From Fomitopsis serialis (taxonomy: Eukaryota; Basidiomycota; Agaricomycetes; Polyporales; Fomitopsidaceae), in contig NW_025955477.1 of NCBI RefSeq assembly GCF_022376445.1, positions 1-25,460 on the forward strand: DNA of 25,460 bases, in the 5' to 3' direction. The translations under genes and the position numbers were made by a program. A model generated the notes under the pieces. It was not told the origin of the DNA. It searched no databases and worked only from the letters and a program-made list of their open reading frames with translations. This document shows positions 7,801 to 15,596 of this stretch, piece after piece (the stretch's first letter is position 1; each line of letters opens with the position of its first letter).

Positions 7801-10270
7801 GTGCTTGGGCGCAACTGACTTGGAGCTGAGTTCGAGCGAGACGAATCACGAGCGCGTCGGCCGTCGCGGGACCCTTCCTGCGATAGGGATATCATCGCTC
7901 ATGCAAAGCAAGTACACGCGGACCGAGCATGGCGGAATGAGAGAGCACATGCAGGGCAGCGAGTCCGCAGTCATGCTACTGCAGAGGAACCAGGACGAGG
8001 TCAATGAGCGAACTGGAGGTCTCGTGGAGTTAGCAGACGTACCCCCAGAACGTTCTGCGGCGCAGGGGGCAGCACGGACGCACAGCGAGACGAACCAAGC
8101 GAGGAGCTTGCTGGCGAGTGATGGGGATCCCGAGCCGGCGGACGAAAACACTGAACCTAGCGAGATGCGGGAGGTTGCGAGACGACAGGGTCAAGTAAGA
8201 ACATCGACACACACACCAGGAGAGAACGGACGTACCCAGCGTAGGAATGCGGGCGAGCGCATGAAGGATGGCGATGGCGAAGCAGTTCTGCAAGTGAACT
8301 TGTTCGAGATCAGCCAACCGAGCGAACTCTGGGCAGACACGAAGGACATACCGTGGCGACGGGGGGAGGGAGATGGACACGTACATGGTCGTGACGAGGC
8401 GAACCGGGGGGCGAGCTCGAAGCGGAATAAAGGGGAGCTCGAGGGCGGATGCGCTGGCGATAGCGAGACCCGTGGGGAGACAAGGCGGGGCTGGCAAGCG
8501 TCAGGGAGAGCAGCATCAGGCACGCGGAGGGAAGACGGACGCACCAGGCGTGAGGAAACGCGCACGCACACAGAGGAGGGTGGTGGCGACGCGGCTTGGC
8601 AGGTCAAGATCGCTGAGATCAGTCAGTCGACCAACTCCTTCAGGGACGTACTAGACATTTCGTGGCAGCGACGCATGGCAGAAGAAACATCACGCACACG
8701 GAGGGAGTATGGGCGCGGCGGGTGCGAGATCACGGGCAAGGACGGTGGTAGCGAACCGGTGCTACAATCGCTGTTTGTCGAGATCAGCAAGCAAAATGAA
8801 CGGTTCACGGACTCCGCAGACATACCGGGGCAAGGACACCGGACAGATACGCTCGTGTGCGAAGGTAGCAAGGCGAACCAGGGCGCGAGTCTCAAGCCGA
8901 GTATGGGGGAGTGGACTGATGAACGCACCGGCCGTGGCGAAACGTGGGGGGCGACGAGGCGGACAGCCGCAGTGAAAGGGTTGTCGAGCACGCAAAAGGA
9001 CATCGCGCGCTCCGAGCGCGAACGGACGAGTGGGAACACGCAGCAGGGTAGCGAAGGCGACGCGGTACTACTGGTGGGGTTCACGGAGATCTGTCAGCTC
9101 GTGAGCGCCTCGGAGGATCCAGGCAACTCACCAGGGCGTCGACGTACGACAGGACAAGGAGCACCCATGCGGAGCGAGAGGGAACATCTCGGGAGCCTCG
9201 AGTGGAGTAAGGGGAGTCGCGACAAGGACGTCCGGCGGCTTACGACACGGCAGAAGGGGAACCGCGAGGATGGAGATGATCAGGAGGACACGAAACGAGG
9301 AGGGGGGAAACTGCCGAAATCCACGCACGAGGAACAACAGGACGTGACCACCGACCAACCGAGCTACACGCCTGAGGGCACAGGCGGCACGAAAGTCAGT
9401 AGGGCCAATGACCCACCGATTGAACCGTGGCAGGGACCGCGAACGGGACACGGCGCGGATGGTCCACAGGTTAGGACGGATAGCTACGAGCCCAAGTCTG
9501 CGAGTCAAGACGTACCTGAGGATGCCTGGCTGCTGGGTGAGTTTGGCGAGTTCGACGCCGATACACCCGAGGATGACCTCATCGCATGCTGGCACATTGC
9601 GGAGGACGGGCGGCGGCTATGGGGATACCTTCCGCGAACCGAAGCCGAGGCCGCTCTGCGCGAAGTTGAGCAGACAGAGGAATGGACCCGCGAGGACGAC
9701 ACACGCACCGTTGACAAGGACACCGAGCGGAACACATGGTTAGCGCAGTTCCTGGTACGCGAGCGCATACGACTCGGGGTAGAGGTCTCGGATAGCCCAA
9801 GGAGCGAGGACTCGACGCAGTGCGAGACGGGGCAAGCAGGCGGCCGAGGAGACCCGAAGGCGTGCGGTCCAGCGGAACGTGAGCAACCACAGAGTGCGAA
9901 TCCGAGTATGGGGGAGCCTCGGAGAGGAGGTAGACCTGGCGGTCAGCCGGACAGGGTGGTCGATGTGGGAGAACGTGGACTGCGAGAGTGCCTACTCGTT
10001 GAGTCGGCCGAGCTGAACACCCCGGAGGAAGCACATGATGACGGGCTGGTTAGCTGTTGCCACCTCGACAACTACGGGCAGTGGATTGTCGAGTACCTAC
10101 CGTGTGCGGTCGCGGAGAGGGCGATCACCCAGGCGAATCGAGACTGCGGTTGGCTCGACGAGGACGAGGATCGCACAGACGGCGTCGGCGGAACTTGGGG
10201 ATGCGATATAGAGGACCGTGAAGCGGGCGGACTGGCGACATTCATGTCGCAGTGGATTGCTCTCGGTTAG
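1859..10270 (+). CDS. Giant 2,803-aa ORF of element 1, function unknown
   Basis: One uninterrupted frame fills the element. The first ATG is 14 nt after the primer site, and the stop TAG is 49 nt before the polypurine tract. The frame is actually open from 1721, through the LTR end and primer site. The protein is rich in R, E, G, A, T, S and D and poor in hydrophobics, so it is probably mostly disordered. I see no retropepsin D-T/S-G, no YxDD and no integrase HHCC or DDE. A possible degenerate zinc knuckle lies at about residues 828-840 (CRNCITAHPYQEC, C-x2-C-x3-H-x4-C, one residue short of the Gag consensus). The C-terminal quarter has repeats: four modules with FEIS...DIPW-like cores (residues about 2137-2425) and two modules with CWH...YLP and CCH...YLP cores (about 2551-2775). 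The plus strand is T-poor, which lowers stop frequency, but the other plus frames are closed every hundred codons or so. Frame-specific selection is therefore likely. It could be a Gag-like or accessory protein. Confidence 0.8.
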   Translation: MLLPLRLRLRVIAPTAQASIHNPIHSFPSTTSTSHAERLGLARDPDTARVTTETVHRRANIYFHLHYQSTVTVHAESTLAREADVVARSTGATVRFKSITEWESSRLGDDSTYALNGFFTASASATQTSERATGRAAVSFERMTGHVGDDCLATHISVASSTIAQSTEPMRSRSVHETRPAQPVPVRTGSDLVEDTSRGTGRTADSGAHVTVRSHVHRGCRLTLREFWNGVASLTAGKHEGTTPHESLTVTTRPGMNASTDDFRIRGQSGGTHGGVTAVSGRRHTMGRGSSWEVYMGNASSMTQVPTGTSDNSLRSLDDLFLEVFRLTARAFERVDEPAGDRLARIKATQFSDAVPSDTTVGRANSEQSTAHQYDRSEGVAVASRGRHEQPARRTSLHQFSVYERVVTEDRRATSRVGACQGNVNLRTLERSGNESRSERSTGRSWSPASNQASEHGTQGTGPTTVTSVEYEDLCTQDGHARGSGQRTSWAKVEAVTRTYTTDYREYQVHRHGAEREEVGKLLAVPKRVFVVGDEDQRPEERTGMETRASEQVQGMTAEVGLTGGSDTASDACLAVVGSRQTSSFGEVLASIRGDRGGPDVPHGVDQVRTYEYSSASVIERGKNGRTEIPGYGTGEASNERDELRTQAQESWRAGQACKDRAATRTAQGRGLNSKLGGEVKRITGGEAPSAASRTCDREQTEVGESWAAAGRVLRFGNNRPPLHQRAVGVSRVSRRVATAIEDRYTGRTPTTSRPLPSQIEGIKSIPRGASCMQTEAGHASDVLDVTLGWDGAMARELDTREPRERRAEEAQVFRQDVSRTVEVTLTCRNCITAHPYQECPLTSANSVLRAGEHATSAFELGAEDAPLSGTQEGGDGCECGRERADVARAQQESVIAMDERKYDEIRSEDHKQLQAESVEKGLRRGTIAQAPEPRSAQPTGGSLVAQAAESARTFSPLPRLVNTSRPCGHVFLWKCARTLAAVHGHPMARSGSEETAREVQDPVDPDRREANARSQRFSGAPNIHAFSEYRADERGQPERAERRATLGTSESPEYSRLKEHDPAGADIDESPGRRQRASSETARRTPERILAWPGIRLGRSAVRGVEVKNIDCETNYDRRADRTTTDAREPWRTYSLFIPCRYVASRRTGCEEESAESQAATDAARTSFQDDMCRRTHRIAGQGDHRQSQGGECGLYRDVRACRLTSSSGASGGQAGGEFKSVERDDGDEAQERGPWVAPLQKTPDQRDSRVRAGRVYRREATDGLAAEDVERASFGKDMRRREERERDGSLDGSRQWTASPVGQREVREERAEGTRTSGHRSTGGFTRRGARLTAIAGNHVAEGTASEAQDRERADADWADVRLGEQSTQHGRKEGDRSAADRSASRVIASATRAGFKDVPNRKGRGEFKDRLKAVRQEVVARGDDLELRERTAEGTRLCGGTSTEEEHVDCGGSAHRSTSKKARARAQETLGSAMESPAVALSGVSKSLAGRPGGGKVYAGFDAGRRREQGQVGACMEAVRRVFRAVGCRDVRRQHADETRRRGQLARTRDEEGLERWAYRATSPMRMPVLPEGRHKTADGEHAEVRVKEQSEEAELGKKGSMATATLLHEPGPAQFPAGLLVSRVAEGPVRTQHHLATPATGGDGGYPSDPRRMAHAGTCTAPNDRRQTTQWRAKCLPKADVSGATSDEGERTRATEGEQVDRAQCRRKEGDRRLCAAVEPEVVAEGSVGIPSAEDNEWKGLGLSKGDTESIHADTECGEAVGTIELRVEPRTPSGCDEPASGQLGQLGGPQVATQVKSGDVGRRVLAVDGRISIESEQGGDREESTSRARVSDGGRSVSDLSEAASRGELGDGEAVANAHYMQGRELSGEQTESEPEGRVHPDGDPATSLDQGRANTAVGQSDGGEQQLPSGMKTRGRVDEDREATGKDAPRAGSSHVVSQRSEVERCAGDGPGHKEREQGQDEDLAGGNAYAGSVRCLGATDLELSSSETNHERVGRRGTLPAIGISSLMQSKYTRTEHGGMREHMQGSESAVMLLQRNQDEVNERTGGLVELADVPPERSAAQGAARTHSETNQARSLLASDGDPEPADENTEPSEMREVARRQGQVRTSTHTPGENGRTQRRNAGERMKDGDGEAVLQVNLFEISQPSELWADTKDIPWRRGEGDGHVHGRDEANRGASSKRNKGELEGGCAGDSETRGETRRGWQASGRAASGTRREDGRTRREETRTHTEEGGGDAAWQVKIAEISQSTNSFRDVLDISWQRRMAEETSRTRREYGRGGCEITGKDGGSEPVLQSLFVEISKQNERFTDSADIPGQGHRTDTLVCEGSKANQGASLKPSMGEWTDERTGRGETWGATRRTAAVKGLSSTQKDIARSERERTSGNTQQGSEGDAVLLVGFTEICQLVSASEDPGNSPGRRRTTGQGAPMRSEREHLGSLEWSKGSRDKDVRRLTTRQKGNREDGDDQEDTKRGGGKLPKSTHEEQQDVTTDQPSYTPEGTGGTKVSRANDPPIEPWQGPRTGHGADGPQVRTDSYEPKSASQDVPEDAWLLGEFGEFDADTPEDDLIACWHIAEDGRRLWGYLPRTEAEAALREVEQTEEWTREDDTRTVDKDTERNTWLAQFLVRERIRLGVEVSDSPRSEDSTQCETGQAGGRGDPKACGPAEREQPQSANPSMGEPRRGGRPGGQPDRVVDVGERGLRECLLVESAELNTPEEAHDDGLVSCCHLDNYGQWIVEYLPCAVAERAITQANRDCGWLDEDEDRTDGVGGTWGCDIEDREAGGLATFMSQWIALG
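8266..9135 (+). repeat. Four diverged repeat modules within the giant ORF
   Basis: Four protein-level copies of a module start near 8266, 8578, 8743 and 9046. The cores read VNLFEISQPSELWADTKDIP, VKIAEISQSTNSFRDVLDIS, SLFVEISKQNERFTDSADIP and VGFTEICQLVSASEDPGNSP. These are among the few stretches of the ORF with regular hydrophobic residues, separated by Arg/Glu/Gly-rich linkers. Divergence between copies with the core kept suggests functional constraint. Confidence 0.75.
8899..8911 (+). repeat. Internal copy of the polypurine-tract sequence (1)
   Basis: GAGTATGGGGGAG is identical to the 13 nt ending one base before the 3' LTR (10314-10326). It is translated in the giant ORF as part of PSMGE. 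Confidence 0.7.
9509..10185 (+). repeat. Two C-terminal repeat modules of the giant ORF
   Basis: The first copy (about 9509-9710) reads WLLGEFGEFDADTPEDDLIA, then CWHIAEDGRRLWGYLP. The second (about 9973-10180) reads CLLVESAELNTPEEAHDDGL, then CCHLDNYGQWIVEYLP. Each ends in an acidic W-rich tail. The copies have diverged strongly in sequence but keep C-x-H, the aromatic positions and YLP. A PSMGE/polypurine-like segment lies between them (9904-9916) and a third copy follows the second module at the real polypurine tract. Confidence 0.75.
9904..9916 (+). repeat. Internal copy of the polypurine-tract sequence (2)
   Basis: This is a second exact internal copy of GAGTATGGGGGAG, between the two C-terminal modules. 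Confidence 0.7.
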
Positions 10271-10319
10271 TGTTGCCGCAGCCTGAGTGGGTGACCGGGG
10301 ACGGTCACAATTCGAGTAT

Positions 10320-10327
10320 GGGGGAGA
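10320..10327 (+). promoter_or_regulatory. Polypurine tract of element 1
   Basis: GGGGGAGA abuts the 3' LTR's first TG, the position where plus-strand DNA synthesis is primed in LTR retrotransposons. It is preceded by GAGTAT. Confidence 0.85.
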
Positions 10328-11331
10328 TGTGGGGAGTGCCTCCCACATAGGGCCGGACAGTACGTATTTCTCTCATTCAGCTCTCTCCGAGCAGTGCCGT
10401 TCCCTCCGAGCATAAGGACAGCTCCTTGCCTTCCCTCCGAAACCCTATGCATACTGTACACATTGGACTTGGTGCGATTTCGTTTGACTTACCATATATA
10501 GTAACTACGGACTCTTAGTCAGCTTTCGCGGCATAGAGTGCCACGAAGACATGTACATACCTTAGTTCTCCCCACTCCGAATCTACGGCTGCGAGCCTGG
10601 CTCACATCCATTCTTATCACATTTTCTGGAGCTGAGGGCATCTCCCCGAGTTGGTCATCAGTGATCTACTCGGGCTATCAAGAATCTTTCGGACGAACGC
10701 AGCGCCACGTAATCGGGGACGAGGACTCGCGGAACGAGTACAGGGATTTGCAGAACGAGCCTAGGACCTCGCGGAACGAGCATAGGACCCCGCGGAACGA
10801 GTATAAGGATCAGCAGGACTTGCTTAGGAGCTCGCGGAACGAGCGTAGGAACTCGCGGAACGAGCGTAGGAACTCACGGAACGAGCGTAGGAACTCACGG
10901 AACGAGCATAGGAGCTCGCGGAACGAGTACAAGGATCAGCAGGGCTAGCTTAGGAGCTCGCGGAACGAGCACAGGAACCTGCGGAACGAGGAGGGCGACC
11001 ACGGAACGAGAACGAGGCGACCACGGAACGAGTTCAGCAAGCGTAGTGACTGCAGAGCGAGAGTGAGGCAGATTCGGAACGAGGTCAAGGTCGAGACAGG
11101 ACAGAGTCCAAGGAACGAGTCGGAAACAGAGGGATTTGCGAGGCTTGGAGAACCGAGGACGAGGTCGGCGAGCCTGAGGCGTCGTTGCGAGATCACTCCC
11201 CGGCATGTCTCCCCTCCACTCTCATAGTACACCCGGCCGTCCACCCATGTCACCTCTACCCCCGAAGCAACGGATTACCCCACCCCTCGAACATCATCGC
11301 GCCCGGGGGTATCCCACTCCCGAGCTACACA
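10328..11331 (+). repeat. 3' LTR of element 1 (1004 bp)
   Basis: This copy has the same termini, TATA box (10495-10501), 21-bp array (about 10723-11032) and 136-codon frame (10538-10948) as the 5' LTR, plus one extra T near 10526. A frame beginning in this LTR (11185) reads straight into the 3' half of gene A, so a transcript started in this LTR could encode an N-terminally replaced gene A fragment. Confidence 0.97.
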
Positions 11332-11335
11332 GCGA
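11332..11335. repeat. Right target-site duplication of element 1 (GCGA)
   Basis: This matches the four bases before the 5' LTR. The next base continues gene A's interrupted codon (A at 821 plus CG at 11336-11337). Confidence 0.85.
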
Positions 11336-11825
11336 CGTCTGGCGCGACGTCTGGCAAGGCAAAGCCCACTGGCAGGCCGACTTCTGGCAAGCCTCAGAGC
11401 CCGGGGAAGCCTACGAGCGCCGCTAAACCTGGCAGTGCGAAGCCTACGAGCTCCGGTAAACCGGCCAGTACGAGGGCTACAAGCTCCGGCAAACCGGCGA
11501 ATGCTGGTGGTAAGCCAGCGGGTGTCAGGAAGGTACCGGCGGCAGTCATCGCTGAGACGTCCGACGTCAAGGGTGGTGACGGCAACGGCTCCGAGGGGGC
11601 CAACTTGGGTGATGGCGAGGGGGCTGGCACAGGCGCAGGCGGAGACACTGGCAGCGAGAGCGGCGTCGATCCCGACGCTGAGAGACGCGGCGAAGACGAA
11701 GACATTGAGGCAGGTGAAGAAGTGATAGAACAGGATGGTGAGTTCTCGTGTTCAATCAATTGAAGCGCGGCAAGTACATGCCAGGTACTGACGTAGGGTG
11801 GATAGCAATCGCCGACAACGCCTGA
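11336..11825 (+). pseudogene. Gene A, 3' portion after the insertion
   Basis: This continues the exon cut at 821, in frame once the element and one GCGA are removed. It encodes a (T/S)SGKP-type Lys/Pro/Gly repeat region, then a Gly/Asp/Glu-rich acidic tail (GEGAGTGAGG, then DEDIEAGEEVIEQDG). There are two possible ends. Read straight through, the stop is TGA at 11761-11763. If GTGAGT at 11738 is a donor and CAG at 11782-11784 the acceptor (47 nt), the frame continues to TGA at 11823-11825. I slightly prefer the spliced version because the donor is good, but the acidic tail is complete either way. With the 5' part, the uninterrupted gene would give about 344 residues from the window edge. Confidence 0.62.
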
Positions 11826-12399
11826 TCAAGCAAGCCGCGCATCAACGCACCAACTTGAACCAGAAACTTTCCAAAGGCGAGTGAGAATGTGACGTACTTT
11901 GCACAGGGCTTTAGCTGAGCAATCGCACAGGTATCAATCAACTTGCTACCATTTAACGTCTACACAACCTTTGGAAAGTAGGTACTCAATGCTGTCGCTA
12001 TCTACCGTAGAGTCGTTCTGTTGCGTCGTCTTGCTGTCATGATTTGCTGTGATGTCTGTACTGTTCTCCCTACAAACTACGCTGTGATATGAATGTATAC
12101 TAGTATACCCAGAGGTGGCAAAAAAGGGCCAGTGTGTCTGAGCAATGAATGAATAGAAGAACAAAAAAGACGGCTGAGCCATGTAGAAGATGCCCTTCAT
12201 CTGATGTTAGCTAAGGACAGAAAGAGCGTAGAGCTAGTGTATTCCTTCTTGTCTTAAGCTCACGCAACCTGTCTAAAGCCTGAATACTGGGCCTTTTTGC
12301 GACCATAATAGTTGGAATAAGTTTGTCACTTGTCTGAAGCGTCTTCAGCTACATAATTGTACATTCCGTCTATATAAGATCAGAAAAGACAAAAGTATT
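11826..12399. other. AT-richer spacer between gene A and element 2
   Basis: This stretch is visibly richer in A/T than its surroundings. It holds only short frames (for example 84 codons on the minus strand at 11946-12200) without recognisable motifs. No LTR-like match to the right-hand LTR of element 2 was seen, so that element has lost its 3' LTR. Nothing else is supported. Confidence 0.5.
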
Positions 12400-15300
12400 T
12401 TTCCTGATGAGCGCGTCGTGCAATCAAGTCGGTAGTGTTGAGTGCTGTCTCAGGTGGTGGGACAAGGTACGTTGCTTCGATAACGTCGAGAGGCAGTATC
12501 GGGTGCGTGCCTGTCGCTGCAAAGTATGGCGAACATCCCATTCTTCGACGAGTTGTTACGCGTTCGGACCATAGTACTGAATGGAAGACCTGTGACCAGC
12601 GCGACTGATCTCCGTCGGCAGCCTTAAACAACGCTTGTCTCATGTCGAAGTGCGAACGTTCGACGATACCGTTCGCTCGCGAGTTGTAGCCACTGATCCT
12701 GATATGGTTGATGTGATACTTCTTCGAGAGGTACTCGAGCGCCTTGACCCAGGGTGCGCCGTTGTCGGAGACTAGTTCAACAAGCGTGCCCCAGCGACAG
12801 ACAATGTCTTGATATAGCCATTCGCCAAGGGTCTGAGCTGTCTCTCTTCGAAGCATTCGGGCTTCGGGGTACGTGATCGAAGAACAGCGCGCTTGCGCTA
12901 TGAGCTTATAGCCTCCCGAAACAGGCATGAACATCGTGTCGCAGAACGCCTTCATGAATAGTCCGGCTGGCATCGCGACCGTCGGTGGGATGAGGATCTG
13001 TCGTAACTGACGCTTCTGACATAGGTCGCACGTTCGAACATACCAGCCTACGTCGGACTTGTGATCGGGCCACCAGAAGCGTTCGGAGACTGCTACGATC
13101 GTTGCGTGGATTCCGCGGTGTCCGATCCTATCGTGGCTCTCGCGTAATGTTCGAAGCCTTCGCTCGGGTGGTAGGACAACCTTATGCGCGCCTTGACCAT
13201 TTCGTCTCCAGAGTCGATCCCCGGTGACGAAGAACTGCGTCGCGTACTTGTAGAACGCCTCGAACGCTCGTTGCGAAAGTCCGTCTGGCTTCGAAAGCGT
13301 CATCAGGAAATGCTTAACTTGCTCGACGCGTGCGTCTAGCTTTCGAGCTTTGTCCGAACGTGGTACTATCGCGTAGTCGTCGTCATCCTCCCCCTTACTG
13401 AAATCTTGACCGTCCTCGGTCAACGCGAGCACCGAAACGCTCGAAGGGTGGGAGAGGGTGGGACAAGGCTGTATCATGTGCACGAACGAGTACATGTTGT
13501 CGATCCAGTCTTCGAACGCGTCGTCTTCGTCGATTGGGTCATCGCCGGGTTGCGTCGTTCTTCGGGACAGTCCATCCGGTCCGTGCGAAGTCCCGGGCAC
13601 ATGCACGAGAGTGAAGTGAAACGTGAGAATTGAGACAATCCAGCAATTAATGCTCGCGCTCGGTGCGATGTCAGGATTAGCGAGCATGCCCTTGATGTAG
13701 CGAGCGTCGACTTCCACGATTAGGTTTCGAATCCCGATGACATACATTCGAAGCGCTCGAAGAGCGCGGAACAGTCCATAGATTTCAAGCTTTGGTTGCG
13801 AGAATCGACGTTCACGGTCGTTGAGCGTGATTGACCCGAATCGGCTGTAGTACCTGCGCTTGGCGTCTTCCTCGTCGCACTGGCAAAGCAGGAATCCGAC
13901 TGCGATGAAGGACGTGTCGACGGCTAGAATAACGGGTGCCGTCGAGTCGTAGTTGATCGAACGAAGTGCTGGGCTTTCGAGCAAGGCCTGCTTCAAGTCG
14001 TCCTGAGCCTGCTGTTGTGCGGGGCCCCACTCGAAGGGCATATCCTTCCTTGTTAGACGGACGAGCGCGTCGGCCCGGTGCGCGAAGTTCTTGATAAATA
14101 TCCTGCACACTCCGATCGTGCCGAGAAATGCTCGAACATCGGACAAGGTCTGACAGGCGCCCCAGTTTCGGATGGTCGCGACTCGAGATTCGTCAGGCAG
14201 GCGCCCTTGAGGCGTACAACGGTGGCCAATGACCATGATTTCTCGAGCTATCAGCACACTCTTGACTCCCGAAAACGTCCCGCCAGCGTAGCGCATTCGA
14301 GTGACGATCCGGTTAAGGTTCTGGAAGTGTTCCCAGACGAACCTTCGAATGCTAGGGTTCTGTGGGATGACTTCACCACCGTAGTCGCTAGCCGGACCTT
14401 TGAGCGGAACGTCGTCGATGTAGGGTACAGTGTGTTCGGGAGTTTCGGGCTGAAGGATATAGGTTACGTCGTCGTGGAATATGGGTACTGCATTTGTCCA
14501 CCCCATAGGAAGCGTAGTCAGTCGCATGGCTCCGTACGGTGTCTGGAACGTAGTGAGATCTCTCGAACTTTCGGCGATATAACGTTCGTCGTAGCCGACA
14601 TAGAGGTCTAGCATCCCTCCGCACGTTCGACCTCCGAACTGTTCGGCGAGATGTTCGGGAGTCGGCGGGACACCAGAGTGTTGGATCGTGACTGCGTTGA
14701 GAGGCTCGAGACTGTGCACAATCCGCAAGGACTTGCCATCCTTCTTAACAACACAAAACCACCGCGAACGGTACGACGAGTTCGAAGGTTCGTAGACGCC
14801 GGAGTCAATCTTGCGACGAATCATCGAACAGACCTCCTTGTACAGGCCAGGAGGGATAGGGATGTTCTTCTGGACCCAAGGCGTATGCGGGATCACAGGA
14901 AAGTCTATAGGTGGGAAATACTCGGACTTGAAGTTACCACGTTCGTTGTCTGACCACGCGAACGCGTCGTTGTTCGTAGCCATGAAGTGGTGAAGTAGAT
15001 CGCGTTCGGCAGGTTGTAACAGATCATCGTCGTGTAACTTATCCGAGATGGCTGCCCTTTCGGCCGTGTAGCGACCTTCGGGCTTGAAAGGAGGTGGGTT
15101 GGGGTTGAGTTCACGCATCGTAGAGAGCGGATCTCCCTTGATGTCGCGAACGATACGAAACTGTTCGGGGACGGACCCGAGAACAGGTCTCGTCTTGAGT
15201 GCGACCGGCTTGTACTTCTTCTTCGATTTTGCCTGTGCAAATGTGGACACATCAGGAGCATCCTCGGACGAGTGGTACTGTCGTGGGTATGGCCGGTGCG

Positions 15301-15430
15301 GGTATACGTAGGTGGGTCGTTCGAACGAGAGAGCGTGTTCGGAGAAGTGGTCGAAGATGCCTGCGTGTTCGAAGGTTTCGAAGTGTATGACGGGGTATGC
15401 TGAGTCGATCTCGTAGCCTCGGTGGCTGTC
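12380..15430 (-). pseudogene. Ty3/gypsy Pol: reverse transcriptase-RNase H-integrase, truncated
   Basis: The longest frame runs 15250-12380 (956 codons), and the same frame is open up to about 15430. RT: substrate-loop motif LPMGWTNAVPIFHDD and catalytic VPYIDDVP at about residue 276. RNase H: ILAVDTS near 445, KLEIYGL, VEVDARYIKG and HVPGTSHGPDGLSRR. Integrase: HHCC zinc site (HDRIGH near 708, then CDLC), and catalytic D in FCDTMF (about 769), D in VSDNGAPW (about 829) and E in GIVERSH (about 863), so the DDE triad is complete. The frame ends abruptly after RRAHQ with a short foreign tail, where gypsy proteins normally continue well over 100 residues, so the C-terminus is deleted. The frame is also out of register with Gag-protease. 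Confidence 0.92.
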
Positions 15431-15596
15431 CTAACTTCATCGAAAACAAAACTGGAGTAGGTATGTGGAACGGAGAGATACGTAGCTGCGAGAACTGGGT
15501 CTTCGAGAGATGATATGTTGGCATAGGCAGAAATGGACGGGGTATCGTTTTCGAAGTCGATTACAAGTGCGACTTGCTCGTCATCGTCGGCTTGAA

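Larger units (their letters stand above)
822..11331 (+). mobile_element. Element 1: intact-looking LTR retrotransposon with one giant ORF, apparently non-autonomous
   Basis: The element is 10,510 bp. In order it has a 5' LTR (822-1824), a 2-nt spacer, a primer-binding site (1827-1845), a single ORF (1859-10270), a polypurine tract (10320-10327) and a 3' LTR (10328-11331), flanked by GCGA on both sides. The LTRs start TGTG and end CACA. The 8,503-bp internal region is about 99% ORF, so there is no separate room for gag-pol, and no pol motif is recognisable in the ORF. The near-identical LTRs and exact target duplication argue for recent insertion. By analogy with large non-autonomous LTR elements (LARDs), it probably borrows pol from a relative. 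The usual LARD interior is non-coding, so the conserved ORF makes this one different. Confidence 0.93.

Noticed and set aside
11400..11725. Alternative plus- and minus-strand frames over the gene A repeat region
   Set aside because: Low-complexity GC-rich repeats leave several frames open; only the frame continuous with the 5' exons is supported.
11946..12200. 84-codon minus-strand frame in the spacer
   Set aside because: No motif, AT-rich context, no splice-supported extension found.
14078..14611. 177-codon plus-strand frame
   Set aside because: It lies antisense to the RT domain, whose motifs are clear on the minus strand.
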